From assembly GCA_036402215.1 (NCBI GenBank), contig DASWTI010000534.1, forward strand, positions 1-9,868: DNA of 9,868 nt. Direction: 5' to 3'. A program made the translations under genes and the position numbers. The stretch is from DASXTS01 sp036402215. Its GTDB lineage: Bacteria > Actinomycetota > Actinomycetes > Mycobacteriales > Pseudonocardiaceae. Within the stretch, counting starts at the first letter, position 1. Each line of letters opens with the position of its first letter. Of the stretch, positions 1 to 5,741 are shown one piece after another. The notes beneath the pieces were generated by a model. It worked only from the letters and a program-made list of their open reading frames with translations. It had not been told where the DNA came from and did no database searches.

Positions 1-2
1 CG

Positions 3-842
3 GCCCTCGCCACTCCGGCCGCGGGACTGCCGGCTCCCACTGCGGCGTCACCGGCCCCGGTCACTCCGGGCTCGGCGTGGCCGGAGTCCGTCGTGCCTGG
101 CCCGGCGGCACCGAGCCCTGCCGCACCGGGTGCGGCACGGCCGACCTCCGCCATGCCGGGCGCGGCATCACCGGCTCCTGCCGCACCGGGTGCCGCACGG
201 CCGACCTCCGCCATGCCGGGCGCGGCATCACCGGCTCCCGCCCCACCGGCCGCGGCGTCACCGGTCCTCGCCACCCCCGGCGGGGCATTGCCGGCGTCCG
301 TCGGGCCGGATGAGACGTCACCGGCTCCCGCCGCACCGGGCGCGATGCCGCCGACGCCGGTCGGGCCTGGCGCGGCGTCGCCGACTCCCGCCATCCCGGG
401 CGCCCCGCCACGGCCGGTCCTGGTGGACGACAGTCGTCCGCCGGGCGCCGCCGGTCCGCCGTGGGACCTTCCGCCCGAGGACGGACGGACCACCTCGATG
501 CCGGCCGATCACCCGCCACGCCTGGCACGGGTGGCGCCGTGCCGGCCAGCCCGAACGCCAGGTGCTCACCGGGGGCCGCGCTCGCGGCCGGTGACCGCGG
601 CCCCTCGGTCGTCCCGTCACGGGACCGCGGCGGGACCTCGGCGGCGCACGGCGCGGCCACGCGGAGCGCGGAAGCGGCCCGGAACTACGACCAGTTGCCC
701 ATCGCCCTGCGTGAGTTGCGCGACGCGCTCGGGCTGTCCGCCGCCGACCTGGTGCGCCGGTCCGGCGACCGGCTGGAGGAGGGCCGGGTCCGCGCCGTCC
801 TCGACGGCGTCGCCGCCGCGACCGGTGAGGAGTTCGTGCTGA
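3..842 (+). CDS. Pro/Ala decapeptide-repeat protein, 5'-truncated by the window edge
   Basis: This frame is open from the left edge, so no start is visible and the gene begins outside the window. From 36 to 425 it encodes 13 consecutive ten-residue units of the form PGxAxPxxxx (for example PGAASPAPAA and PGAARPTSAM), keeping a 30-bp register without a single indel. A more ordinary stretch follows (VLVDDSRPPG, then WDLPPEDGRTTSM). Third-position G/C is high until about 508. Beyond that the frame turns Arg-rich and loses coding character, and the formal stop at 840-842 is probably not the real end. The better coding frame after about 512 is the helix-turn-helix frame ending at 1012, so the two are probably one protein separated by a frameshift. 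The repeat region should be disordered, a linker or low-complexity arm; no enzymatic function can be assigned. Confidence 0.5.
   Translation, partial: ALATPAAGLPAPTAASPAPVTPGSAWPESVVPGPAAPSPAAPGAARPTSAMPGAASPAPAAPGAARPTSAMPGAASPAPAPPAAASPVLATPGGALPASVGPDETSPAPAAPGAMPPTPVGPGAASPTPAIPGAPPRPVLVDDSRPPGAAGPPWDLPPEDGRTTSMPADHPPRLARVAPCRPARTPGAHRGPRSRPVTAAPRSSRHGTAAGPRRRTARPRGARKRPGTTTSCPSPCVSCATRSGCPPPTWCAGPATGWRRAGSAPSSTASPPRPVRSSC
36..425 (+). repeat. 30-bp (decapeptide) tandem repeat, 13 units
   Basis: The first Pro codon of each unit falls at 36, 66, 96, 126 and so on to 396, an exact 30-bp step. Units are degenerate in sequence but share the pattern P-G-x-A-x-P. Two adjacent double units (121-180 and 181-240) are identical at 58 of 60 positions, differing only at the 14th and 59th base, which points to a recent 60-bp duplication. 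Because the period is a multiple of three, copy-number change would keep the reading frame. Confidence 0.85.
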
Positions 843-1012
843 TACTGCGGGCGCTGGGCCTGGACCCGGCCGCCGTCCGCGCGTGGGTGGACACCTGGTG
901 GCGGCTGGGCGGTCCCCGGCACGGCCGCCCGATCGGCGCCGCCGGCCGCGGCCCGCGGATCTTCGGCAACCGGCGGGGCCCTCGGCCGCACGGGCAGGCC
1001 ATGACGGGCTGA
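461..1012 (+). CDS. helix-turn-helix-like protein, probable C-terminal part of the repeat protein
   Basis: Read from a GTG at 461 this gives 183 residues. Residues 1-75 are low in structure. Residues about 77-147 form a compact helical segment (YDQLPIALRELRDALGLSAA ... LRALGLDPAAVRAWVDTWW) resembling the XRE/Cro-type helix-turn-helix modules common in actinobacterial proteins, ending in a Trp-rich helix. The tail (150-183) is basic and Gly/Arg-rich. Third-position G/C supports this frame from about 512 to the stop at 1012, but not between 461 and 508, where the neighbouring repeat frame looks better. The GTG at 461 is therefore probably not the true start. I infer a single gene with a one-base discrepancy between 505 and 515 (one extra C in the run at 512-514 would join the frames). 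A role in DNA binding is only suggested by the helical pattern. Confidence 0.5.
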   Translation: MGPSARGRTDHLDAGRSPATPGTGGAVPASPNARCSPGAALAAGDRGPSVVPSRDRGGTSAAHGAATRSAEAARNYDQLPIALRELRDALGLSAADLVRRSGDRLEEGRVRAVLDGVAAATGEEFVLILRALGLDPAAVRAWVDTWWRLGGPRHGRPIGAAGRGPRIFGNRRGPRPHGQAMTG

Positions 1013-1308
1013 GCCAGGCGTACCGCACGTCCGCGCCGCCGGCTCGCCGTCCGTCCTGACACCCAGTAGGCGGCCCGGCCCCGAAATCATCCGTCCCCGT
1101 GAGATCGGCACGCCGTCGAGTTAATTCAGCGAGGAGAAACCGAAGCACGTTCGGAAAATGCGCGCCGCCGCCCCGGCGCATTCGTCGGAATCGACGGGGC
1201 CGCGAAACGGAAACGCGGCCTCGCGGCCGAACCCGGAACAGACGTACGGCGACCCCGCCGGCCGGGAACGCCGATGGGGTCGCCGCTGGTGGAGTCGTGG
1301 GCCGGGGC
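1013..1308. other. convergent intergenic region
   Basis: This region separates the + strand helix-turn-helix gene from the - strand lectin gene. No convincing ORF is present. A noticeably AT-richer patch lies at about 1115-1165, containing a small dyad CCGAA-gcacg-TTCGG at 1140-1154. A stronger hairpin near the lectin stop is listed separately. I see no further signal. Confidence 0.5.
1247..1285 (-). terminator. hairpin downstream of the lectin gene
   Basis: A perfect 10-bp inverted repeat (CGGCGACCCC at 1247-1256 and GGGGTCGCCG at 1276-1285) encloses a 19-nt loop. On the - strand it begins 23 nt after the lectin stop codon. There is no long U tract, as is usual for actinobacterial terminators. 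It lies between converging genes and could serve either strand. Confidence 0.55.
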
Positions 1309-1566
1309 TCAGGTGGAGAGGGTGCCCCGGTAGCCGACCGGGCCCTCCGACGGGAACTGGGCGTTCCCGCTGAACGTCTTGCCGTCGTCGTAGAAGGTCA
1401 CGGTGCCGTTGCCGTTCGGCCCGGACCAGGTCACCGAGGTCCCGGTGGCCGGCGGCCCGTCGCCGACGACCTGCTCGCGGTTGCCGATGACGATCTGCAG
1501 GTCGTGGTCCTGGTGCCAGGGCGCATTCGGCCCGCCCCACTGGATCTCGGTCGTGTACGTGGCCAC
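1309..1566 (-). CDS. single-repeat OAA-family (antiviral, mannose-binding type) lectin homologue
   Basis: An 85-residue protein from a GTG at 1566, preceded at 7 nt by a GGGGAG ribosome-binding site; a longer upstream extension in this frame lacks protein-like character. The N-terminus IQWGGPNAPW matches the NQWGGxxAPW motif that opens each repeat of the Oscillatoria agardhii agglutinin family (OAA, PFA, MBHA, BOA). The end DDGKTFSG ... SEGPVGYRGTL matches the family's DDGxTLxG ... GEGPIGFRxTL. Residues equivalent to the sugar-contacting Trp-Gly-Gly, Arg and Glu of the family appear kept (W10-G11-G12, R30, E74). Known members carry two or four repeats of about 66 residues that close a beta-barrel. 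This one has a single repeat with an insertion of about 16 residues at 36-56. No signal peptide or membrane segment is visible, so it is probably cytoplasmic or released by another route. Assignment is from remembered family motifs, not a search. Confidence 0.72.
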   Translation of the reverse strand: MATYTTEIQWGGPNAPWHQDHDLQIVIGNREQVVGDGPPATGTSVTWSGPNGNGTVTFYDDGKTFSGNAQFPSEGPVGYRGTLST

Positions 1567-1823
1567 TCGTCTACTCCCCTGCGTTTGGAGAACGGTGTCG
1601 GATCGACCGGGAGCAACCCCGGAGGGAAATATCATCGAGCGGCACACGGGGATGACGACAGCCTCGGCCAGCAATGCCATTCCATCGTGTGTCGGCCCTG
1701 CGGGTGACAACCCGGCGAATGCGCTCACCGCTGGAGCCGGCGAGACCGTCCACCGGGTACGGCCGACGCGGCCCGACAGCCATGCCCGTGACGACGGCAG
1801 GGGCGGCGGCCGTCCCCACAACG
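1567..1823. other. lectin upstream region
   Basis: No gene is supported here. On the - strand this is the leader and promoter side of the lectin gene. An AT-richer stretch (TGATATTT at about 1627-1634) is the only candidate for a -10-like element, without a convincing -35 partner. Confidence 0.35.
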
Positions 1824-1878
1824 CCGCGGCCCCGCCCGAACCGCCTCAGGTGGAGGCGTGGTCCGGGCGGGGCCGCGG
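1824..1878 (-). terminator. ssrA terminator
   Basis: A perfect 15-bp inverted repeat (right arm 1864-1878, left arm 1824-1838) starts at the very next base after the encoded CCA end of the tmRNA. The loop holds a second hairpin, CGCCTC at 1842-1847 with GAGGCG at 1853-1858. No U tract follows. Its position and strength make it the transcription end of ssrA, and the base of the stem would mark the 3' processing point. Confidence 0.75.
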
Positions 1879-2250
1879 TGGTGGAGGTGCCGGGAATCGA
1901 ACCCGGGTCCTCCGTCATCTCGTCAGGGCTTCTCCGTGCGCAGTCCGCTATGCCTCTACTCGGCCCCTCCGGATCTCACGGACAAGTCCGGTGTGACGGG
2001 CCCAGCCGCTGTGAGATGTCCCGCCGGCCCCCGCGGCCGGGTCCGGCGGTGATCCTCCTGGCTGATGCCGGGGTCCGGGGCGGAGGCTAACCCGGTCCGA
2101 CAGGCACGCTCCTCGCTCAGGCGGCGAGGGCGTAGCCGGCGCGACTGTTGTCGGCGCTTGTTCTGGTTGCGGCGACGCTCACGGTGGTCTCTCGCCTGCA
2201 CCGGCACGCTTCCCCTGACTCAACGTACGGAGTCGAAACCGTTCACCCCC
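1879..2250 (-). ncRNA. ssrA: transfer-messenger RNA (tmRNA)
   Basis: A 372-nt RNA that rescues stalled ribosomes together with SmpB, which is encoded upstream on the same strand. The 5' end (minus strand from 2250) reads GGGGGTGAACGGTTTCGAC, the conserved tRNA-like start. The 3' end gives a T arm with GGTTCGATTCC followed by CACCTCC and an encoded ACCA. The two ends pair as a 7-bp acceptor stem with a G.U wobble at the third pair, the alanyl-tRNA synthetase identity signal. The tag frame ends GCC CTC GCC GCC TGA (stop at 2119-2117). Read back to a GCA at 2170-2168 it encodes ATRTSADNSRAGYALAA; the preceding GCC at 2173 is an alternative resume codon. The -ALAA end is the usual ClpXP-type degron. 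Length is within the family's usual range. Confidence 0.95.
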
Positions 2251-2271
2251 TTGGTCGGGACAACCTCATCA

Positions 2272-2277
2272 GTTTAA
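2272..2277 (-). promoter_or_regulatory. candidate -10 element of ssrA
   Basis: TAAACT on the minus strand lies 21 nt upstream of the mature tmRNA 5' end, which would leave a short leader for RNase P to remove. It sits in the only AT-rich patch between the amidohydrolase and ssrA. No good -35 hexamer is visible, because that position falls within the GC-rich hairpin at 2278-2317. Confidence 0.4.
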
Positions 2278-2317
2278 CGCCCCGCGCCACCCGGTTCTTC
2301 CCGAGCGGCGCGGGGCG
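2278..2317 (-). terminator. terminator between the amidohydrolase gene and ssrA
   Basis: A perfect 11-bp inverted repeat (CGCCCCGCGCC at 2278-2288 and GGCGCGGGGCG at 2307-2317) with an 18-nt loop is followed on the minus strand by TTAAACT. It lies 109 nt after the amidohydrolase stop and just upstream of ssrA, so it should separate the smpB transcript from ssrA. A smaller hairpin, CCCCG-agc-CGGGG at 2319-2331, stands directly in front of it. Confidence 0.6.
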
Positions 2318-2426
2318 CCCCCGAGCCGGGGAGCCGACCAGGTGACGGCGTCGCGTGGGTCGTGCGGCGCGGGGTCTCGCCGGGGCGATGGCCGAGCTGG
2401 AACGACGCCGGCGGACGGAGCGGGCA

Positions 2427-3455
2427 TCAGGTCGCGGAGCGCGGCGGGTCCCATGGGGCCGGCGGGGCCGGCAGCCGCGGCGGGGCCGGTGGGTCCGGCA
2501 GGCCCGATGGGTCCGGCAGACCCGGCAGACCCGGCGGGTCCGGCAGACCCGGCGCGCCCGGGAGGCCGAGCAGCCGGGCCGGGGTGTCGTGGACGACGGC
2601 GCGCAGGAAGGGCGCCCCGAGCCGGTCGTCGGCCGCCGCCCAGCCGCAGATCGCCGCGAGCTGGGTGGCGTAGTCGTAGGGAATGTTGGGAAAGTCCGTG
2701 CCCAGCACCACCCGGTCAGGGGCCTCGGCGAGCCGCGCCGCCCAGTCCGCCGGCAGCGGCGCGAACGCCGACGCGAACGGCACGCCGACCATCGTGGTGT
2801 CCAGGTGCACCCGCGGGTACGCCGCCACCAGGCGCAGCGCCGCGTCGTACTCCGGCATCCCGGCGTGCGCCAGCACCACGGTGAGCGCCGGGTGCCGCCG
2901 CAGCACCTCGGCGAACACGCCGAGCCCGGTGTACGCGCCGCGCAGCGGTCCGTGTCCGCAGTGCACCACCACCGGCACCCCGGCCTCGGCGAGCAGTCCC
3001 CACGAGGCGTCCAGCCGTCGGTCGCGCGGGTCGTACTCCCCCACCTGCACGTGCGCCTTGACGCAGCGCGCGCCGCCGGCCACCGCGTCCCGCAGGTAGG
3101 CGTCGGACTCCTCGGGGTACAAGGACGCCGTGGGCACCGCCCCCGGCGTGCGCCGGCCGAACTCCATGCCCCACTGCGTGAGCGCCGGCGCCATACCGGG
3201 CCGGTGCGCGTACAGCAGCGGCGCGAACGCCGTCACCCCCAGCCCCCGCAGCACGGCGAGCCGCTCGTCCTCCGGCAGCCGGTAGTGCACCGGCCACGGG
3301 ACCCCGTAGTGCTCGGCCGCGCGGTCGAAGTACGCCCACACCCGCTCCAGCAGCCGCTCGGGCATGAAGTGCGTGTGCACGTCCACGATCCCCGGCACCC
3401 CGAGCGCCGCCACCCACGCCGGCACGTCCGCGTCCGCCCCCGGCGGCTCCAGCAC
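2427..3455 (-). CDS. metal-dependent amidohydrolase (amidohydrolase_2 / ACMSD-like TIM barrel)
   Basis: A 342-residue protein from a GTG at 3455, with GCGGGA just upstream and only 17 nt after the smpB stop, so it is probably co-transcribed and translationally coupled. The metal-binding pattern of the amidohydrolase_2 family is complete: HxH after strand 1 (VDVHTHF, H27 and H29), VVVHCGHG (H165), VLAHAG (H197) and LGTDFP (D254). K133 lies in VKAHV. The barrel ends near residue 297. The last 45 residues are a Pro/Gly/Leu tail (GLPDPPGLPGLPDPSGLPDP) built from a DNA repeat and absent from typical members of about 280-300 residues. Such enzymes hydrolyse or decarboxylate small cyclic or aromatic acids using a divalent metal; the substrate cannot be read from the sequence. 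No signal peptide is seen. The frame stays open upstream into smpB, but that extension is a shadow of smpB. Confidence 0.88.
   Translation of the reverse strand: MLEPPGADADVPAWVAALGVPGIVDVHTHFMPERLLERVWAYFDRAAEHYGVPWPVHYRLPEDERLAVLRGLGVTAFAPLLYAHRPGMAPALTQWGMEFGRRTPGAVPTASLYPEESDAYLRDAVAGGARCVKAHVQVGEYDPRDRRLDASWGLLAEAGVPVVVHCGHGPLRGAYTGLGVFAEVLRRHPALTVVLAHAGMPEYDAALRLVAAYPRVHLDTTMVGVPFASAFAPLPADWAARLAEAPDRVVLGTDFPNIPYDYATQLAAICGWAAADDRLGAPFLRAVVHDTPARLLGLPGAPGLPDPPGLPGLPDPSGLPDPPAPPRLPAPPAPWDPPRSAT
2491..2551. repeat. 16-bp repeat, three copies, in the amidohydrolase tail
   Basis: GGGTCCGGCAGRCCCG occurs at 2491-2506, 2509-2524 and 2536-2551. Start-to-start steps are 18 and 27 bp, both multiples of nine, so the repeats stay in frame and encode the Leu-Pro-Asp-Pro-rich C-terminal tail. 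Copies 2 and 3 are identical; copy 1 differs by one base. Confidence 0.75.
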
Positions 3456-3472
3456 CGGATCCCGCGCGGCGC

Positions 3473-3955
3473 TCAGCCCATGCCCTTGCGGCGGCGGCCG
3501 AGGATGCGGGCGACCTCGCGGTCGGCGTCGCGGCGGGCGAGGGTCTGGCGCTTGTCGTAGGCCTTCTTGCCGCGGGCCAGGGCGAGCTCGACCTTGACCT
3601 TGCCGTCGGAGAAGTACATGGACAGCGGCACCAGGGTGAGGCCGCCCTCGCGGGTCTTGCCCATGAGGCGGTCGATCTCGCCCCGGTGCAGGAGCAGTTT
3701 GCGGGTCCGGCGCGGCGTGTGGTTGGTCCAGGTGCCGAGCGTGTACTCGGGGATGTGCAGGTTGCGCAGCCAGACCTCGCCGCCCTCGATGGTGGCGAAG
3801 GCGTCGGTCAGGTTGGCCTTGCCGGCGCGCAGCGACTTCACCTCGGTGCCGACCAGCGCGATGCCGCACTCGTAGGTGTCGACGATGGCGTAGTCGTGCC
3901 GCGCCTTGCGGTTCGACGCGATGACCTTGCGCCCCTGCTCCTTCACGGGCGACAC
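3473..3955 (-). CDS. smpB: SsrA-binding protein SmpB
   Basis: SmpB binds the tRNA-like domain of tmRNA and takes it to ribosomes stalled without a stop codon, its basic tail filling the empty mRNA channel. The 160 residues match the usual length. Family landmarks in order: KARHDYAIVDTYECGIALVG (18-37), EVKSLRAGKANLTDAF, IPEYTLGTWTNH, RKLLLHRGEIDRL, LTLVPLSMYFSDGKVKVELA and the GKKAYDKRQTL motif, then a basic C-terminal tail (RRRKGMG). The start is a GTG at 3955; a GTG three codons further in (3946) is possible, and neither has a strong ribosome-binding site. The gene lies 37 nt after ftsX and 17 nt before the amidohydrolase. ssrA lies downstream on the same strand, the common actinobacterial arrangement, here interrupted by the amidohydrolase. 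Confidence 0.96.
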   Translation of the reverse strand: MSPVKEQGRKVIASNRKARHDYAIVDTYECGIALVGTEVKSLRAGKANLTDAFATIEGGEVWLRNLHIPEYTLGTWTNHTPRRTRKLLLHRGEIDRLMGKTREGGLTLVPLSMYFSDGKVKVELALARGKKAYDKRQTLARRDADREVARILGRRRKGMG

Positions 3956-3992
3956 CCAACCCGAGGTGCCGCCCGCGTCACAAGCGGATTCG

Positions 3993-4895
3993 TCACAGCC
4001 GCACGTAGAGCCGCAGCGTCACGTAGCCGGTGATCGAGGAGATGCCGACGGCCACGAGCAGCAGGATCGGCGACACGACGGCCACGTCCAGCAGTCCCAG
4101 CCGGGGGATGATGTTGGCCTCGATGGGGGCGGCCAGGATCTTGTCCAGGAAGGCGAACTTGGCCACCACCAGGCCGATCACGGCCACGATGGCGCCGATC
4201 ATGCCGGCGACCACCGCCTCGATGAGGAACGGCAGCTGGGTGTACCACCGCGTGGCGCCCACCAGGCGCATGATCCCGACCTCGGTCCGTCTCGTGTAGG
4301 CGGACACCTGGATCGTGTTGGATATCAGCAGCACCGCCGCCAGGGCCTGCACCACGGCGATGGCGAAGGTGGCGTTGCGGATGCCGTTGAGCAGTTCGAA
4401 GAGCCGTTCCAGGAACGTGCCCTGGTCCTTGACGGACAGCACGCCGGGCCGCTCGCGGAACTCCTGCTCGATGACCGGGAAGCGCTCCGGGTCCTCCAGC
4501 TTGACCCGGAACGAGGCCGGCAGGGCCTGCGGCCGGGCCAGCTCGACGAGCTCGGGCTGGCTCTCGAAGATCTGCCGGAAGCGCTCGTAGGCCTGCTCGC
4601 GGGTCTCCAGGACCACGGACTCGACGCCCGGGGTGCCTTCGAGGTCGCGGCGCAGGTCGGTGCACGGCTGCTGGGTGCAGGCCGCGTCGTTGGTGGACAC
4701 GTCCTCGGTGAGGAAGACGGCGACCTCGACGCGGTCGTAGTAGATGTCGCTCATCTTGTCGATCAGGCGGACGATCAGCAGGCCGCCACCGAGGAGGCCC
4801 AGCGAGATGGCGGTGGTGATGATCATCGCCACCGTCATGGTCACATTCCGTCGCAGGCCCGTGACCACTTCACTGAAGACGAAGCTGGCACGCAT
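3993..4895 (-). CDS. ftsX: cell division protein FtsX (permease-like subunit)
   Basis: FtsX is the membrane partner of FtsE; the complex passes ATP-driven changes to peptidoglycan hydrolases at the septum and transports nothing known. The 300 residues show the family layout: a cytoplasmic start (FSEVVTGLRRNVTMT), TM1 at about 20-43, a large extracellular domain (about 50-165), then TM2 (176-193), TM3 (223-248) and TM4 (270-290). NTIQVSAYTRRTEVGIMRLVGAT (193-215) is the conserved cytoplasmic loop that contacts the ATPase. The extracellular domain holds two close cysteines (C73 and C78), which could form a disulfide. The start is the ATG at 4895, with AAGGAA 12 nt upstream. The gap to ftsE is 51 nt, so the pair is one transcript. 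Confidence 0.96.
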   Translation of the reverse strand: MRASFVFSEVVTGLRRNVTMTVAMIITTAISLGLLGGGLLIVRLIDKMSDIYYDRVEVAVFLTEDVSTNDAACTQQPCTDLRRDLEGTPGVESVVLETREQAYERFRQIFESQPELVELARPQALPASFRVKLEDPERFPVIEQEFRERPGVLSVKDQGTFLERLFELLNGIRNATFAIAVVQALAAVLLISNTIQVSAYTRRTEVGIMRLVGATRWYTQLPFLIEAVVAGMIGAIVAVIGLVVAKFAFLDKILAAPIEANIIPRLGLLDVAVVSPILLLVAVGISSITGYVTLRLYVRL

Positions 4896-4946
4896 GGGGA
4901 GTCGGGGTTCCTTACGGGTGGGAGTCCGGGGGTGCGGGCGGCCGCG

Positions 4947-5636
4947 TCAGCGGCCGACGCCGTACACGCCGCGGGACTCGTCGCGGATGACCTGCCCGAG
5001 GTTCAGCTCGACGACGCGGCGGCGCATCGAGTCGACGATCGAGTGGTCGTGGGTGGCCATCAGCACCGTCGTGCCGGTGCGGTTGATCCGCTCCAGCAGC
5101 AGCATGATGTCCTGGCTGGTATCCGGGTCGAGGTTCCCGGTGGGCTCGTCCGCCATCAGCAGCAGCGGGCGGTTGACGAACGCGCGGGCGATCGCCACCC
5201 GCTGCTGCTCACCGCCGGACAGCTCGTGCGGCATCCGGTCGGCCTTGCCCTCCAGGCCGACCAGTTCCAGCACCTCGGGCACGACCTTGCGGATGGTGTG
5301 CGCCGGCTTGCCGATGACCTCGAGCGCGAACGCGATGTTCTCGGCGACCGTCTTGTTCGCGAGCAGCCGGAAGTCCTGGAAGACGCAGCCGATGCGCTGA
5401 CGGAGCTGTGGAACCTTGCGTCGCGGCAGCTTGGCCACGTTCCAGTCGTGGACGAAGACATTGCCCCGCGTCGGCACGTCCTCACGCAGCAGGAGCCGCA
5501 GGAACGTGGACTTGCCGGAGCCGGACGGTCCGATCAGGAACACGAACTCGCCCTTGTCCACCTCCACCGAGACGCGGTCCAGCGCAGGCCGGGTGGAGGT
5601 CTTGTAGACCTTGGACACTTGTTCGAGCCGAATCAC
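4947..5636 (-). CDS. ftsE: cell division ATP-binding protein FtsE
   Basis: The cytoplasmic ABC ATPase that pairs with FtsX. All ABC motifs are present in 229 residues: Walker A GPSGSGKS (36-43), Q-loop VFQDFRLL (Q87), signature LSGGEQQR (139-146), Walker B LLLMADEPTGNLD with catalytic E164, D-loop, and switch His in VLMATHDH (H196). The ending RDESRGVYGVGR resembles actinobacterial homologues. The GTG start at 5636 has no ribosome-binding site, but TAGACT lies 8 nt upstream, placing the likely transcription start on or next to the GTG, so the mRNA may be leaderless. A hairpin between prfB and ftsE supports a separate transcript. Length and start agree with the family, whose products begin with an MI(R/K)-type sequence. 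Confidence 0.96.
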   Translation of the reverse strand: MIRLEQVSKVYKTSTRPALDRVSVEVDKGEFVFLIGPSGSGKSTFLRLLLREDVPTRGNVFVHDWNVAKLPRRKVPQLRQRIGCVFQDFRLLANKTVAENIAFALEVIGKPAHTIRKVVPEVLELVGLEGKADRMPHELSGGEQQRVAIARAFVNRPLLLMADEPTGNLDPDTSQDIMLLLERINRTGTTVLMATHDHSIVDSMRRRVVELNLGQVIRDESRGVYGVGR

Positions 5637-5644
5637 GAGCGGCG

Positions 5645-5650
5645 AGTCTA
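5645..5650 (-). promoter_or_regulatory. ftsE -10 element, leaderless promoter candidate
   Basis: TAGACT on the minus strand fits the actinobacterial TANNNT consensus. It is separated by 8 nt from the ftsE GTG, so transcription would start within about two bases of the start codon. No good -35 hexamer is visible 17-18 bp upstream. Confidence 0.5.
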
Positions 5651-5701
5651 CCTGCGCCGAATGAGTGAGCCCGGCGCGCCGTACGTCCGGCGCCCACGGC
5701 G

Positions 5702-5729
5702 GCGTCCGCGCTGGTCACGGCGCGGACGC
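5702..5729 (-). terminator. prfB terminator hairpin
   Basis: GCGTCCGCG (5702-5710) and CGCGGACGC (5721-5729) form a perfect 9-bp stem with a 10-nt loop; inner C-G and T.G pairs may extend it. On the minus strand it begins 12 nt after the prfB stop. No U tract follows. It separates the prfB operon from ftsEX. Confidence 0.6.
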
Positions 5730-5741
5730 GGTGCGTGTCCG

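Noticed and set aside
36..425. CRISPR-like array from the regular 30-bp period
   Set aside because: Units are contiguous and degenerate with no spacers, and they translate to a regular decapeptide.
570..580. Programmed -1 frameshift at the G run
   Set aside because: There is no X XXY YYZ slippery heptamer in the correct frame, and the composition change occurs earlier, near 505-515.
61..660. Minus-strand frame with Arg/Pro repeats opposite the decapeptide repeat
   Set aside because: It is a shadow of the + strand repeat; its third-position bias and composition are worse, and it has no domain.
1850..1860. Partial copy of the tmRNA 3' end (GGTGGAGGCG) as a possible attachment site
   Set aside because: Only 8-9 bases match, and they fall inside the terminator loop hairpin that explains them.
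2342..2884. Collagen-like Gly-Pro-Met-Gly-Pro-Ala repeats on the + strand
   Set aside because: It is the mirror of the Pro-rich amidohydrolase tail. The frame then runs Arg-rich antisense to the conserved metal-site region.
2427..3959. 510-residue reading of the amidohydrolase starting upstream of smpB
   Set aside because: The first 165 or so residues are an out-of-frame reading of smpB. The GTG at 3455, after the smpB stop, is the sensible start.
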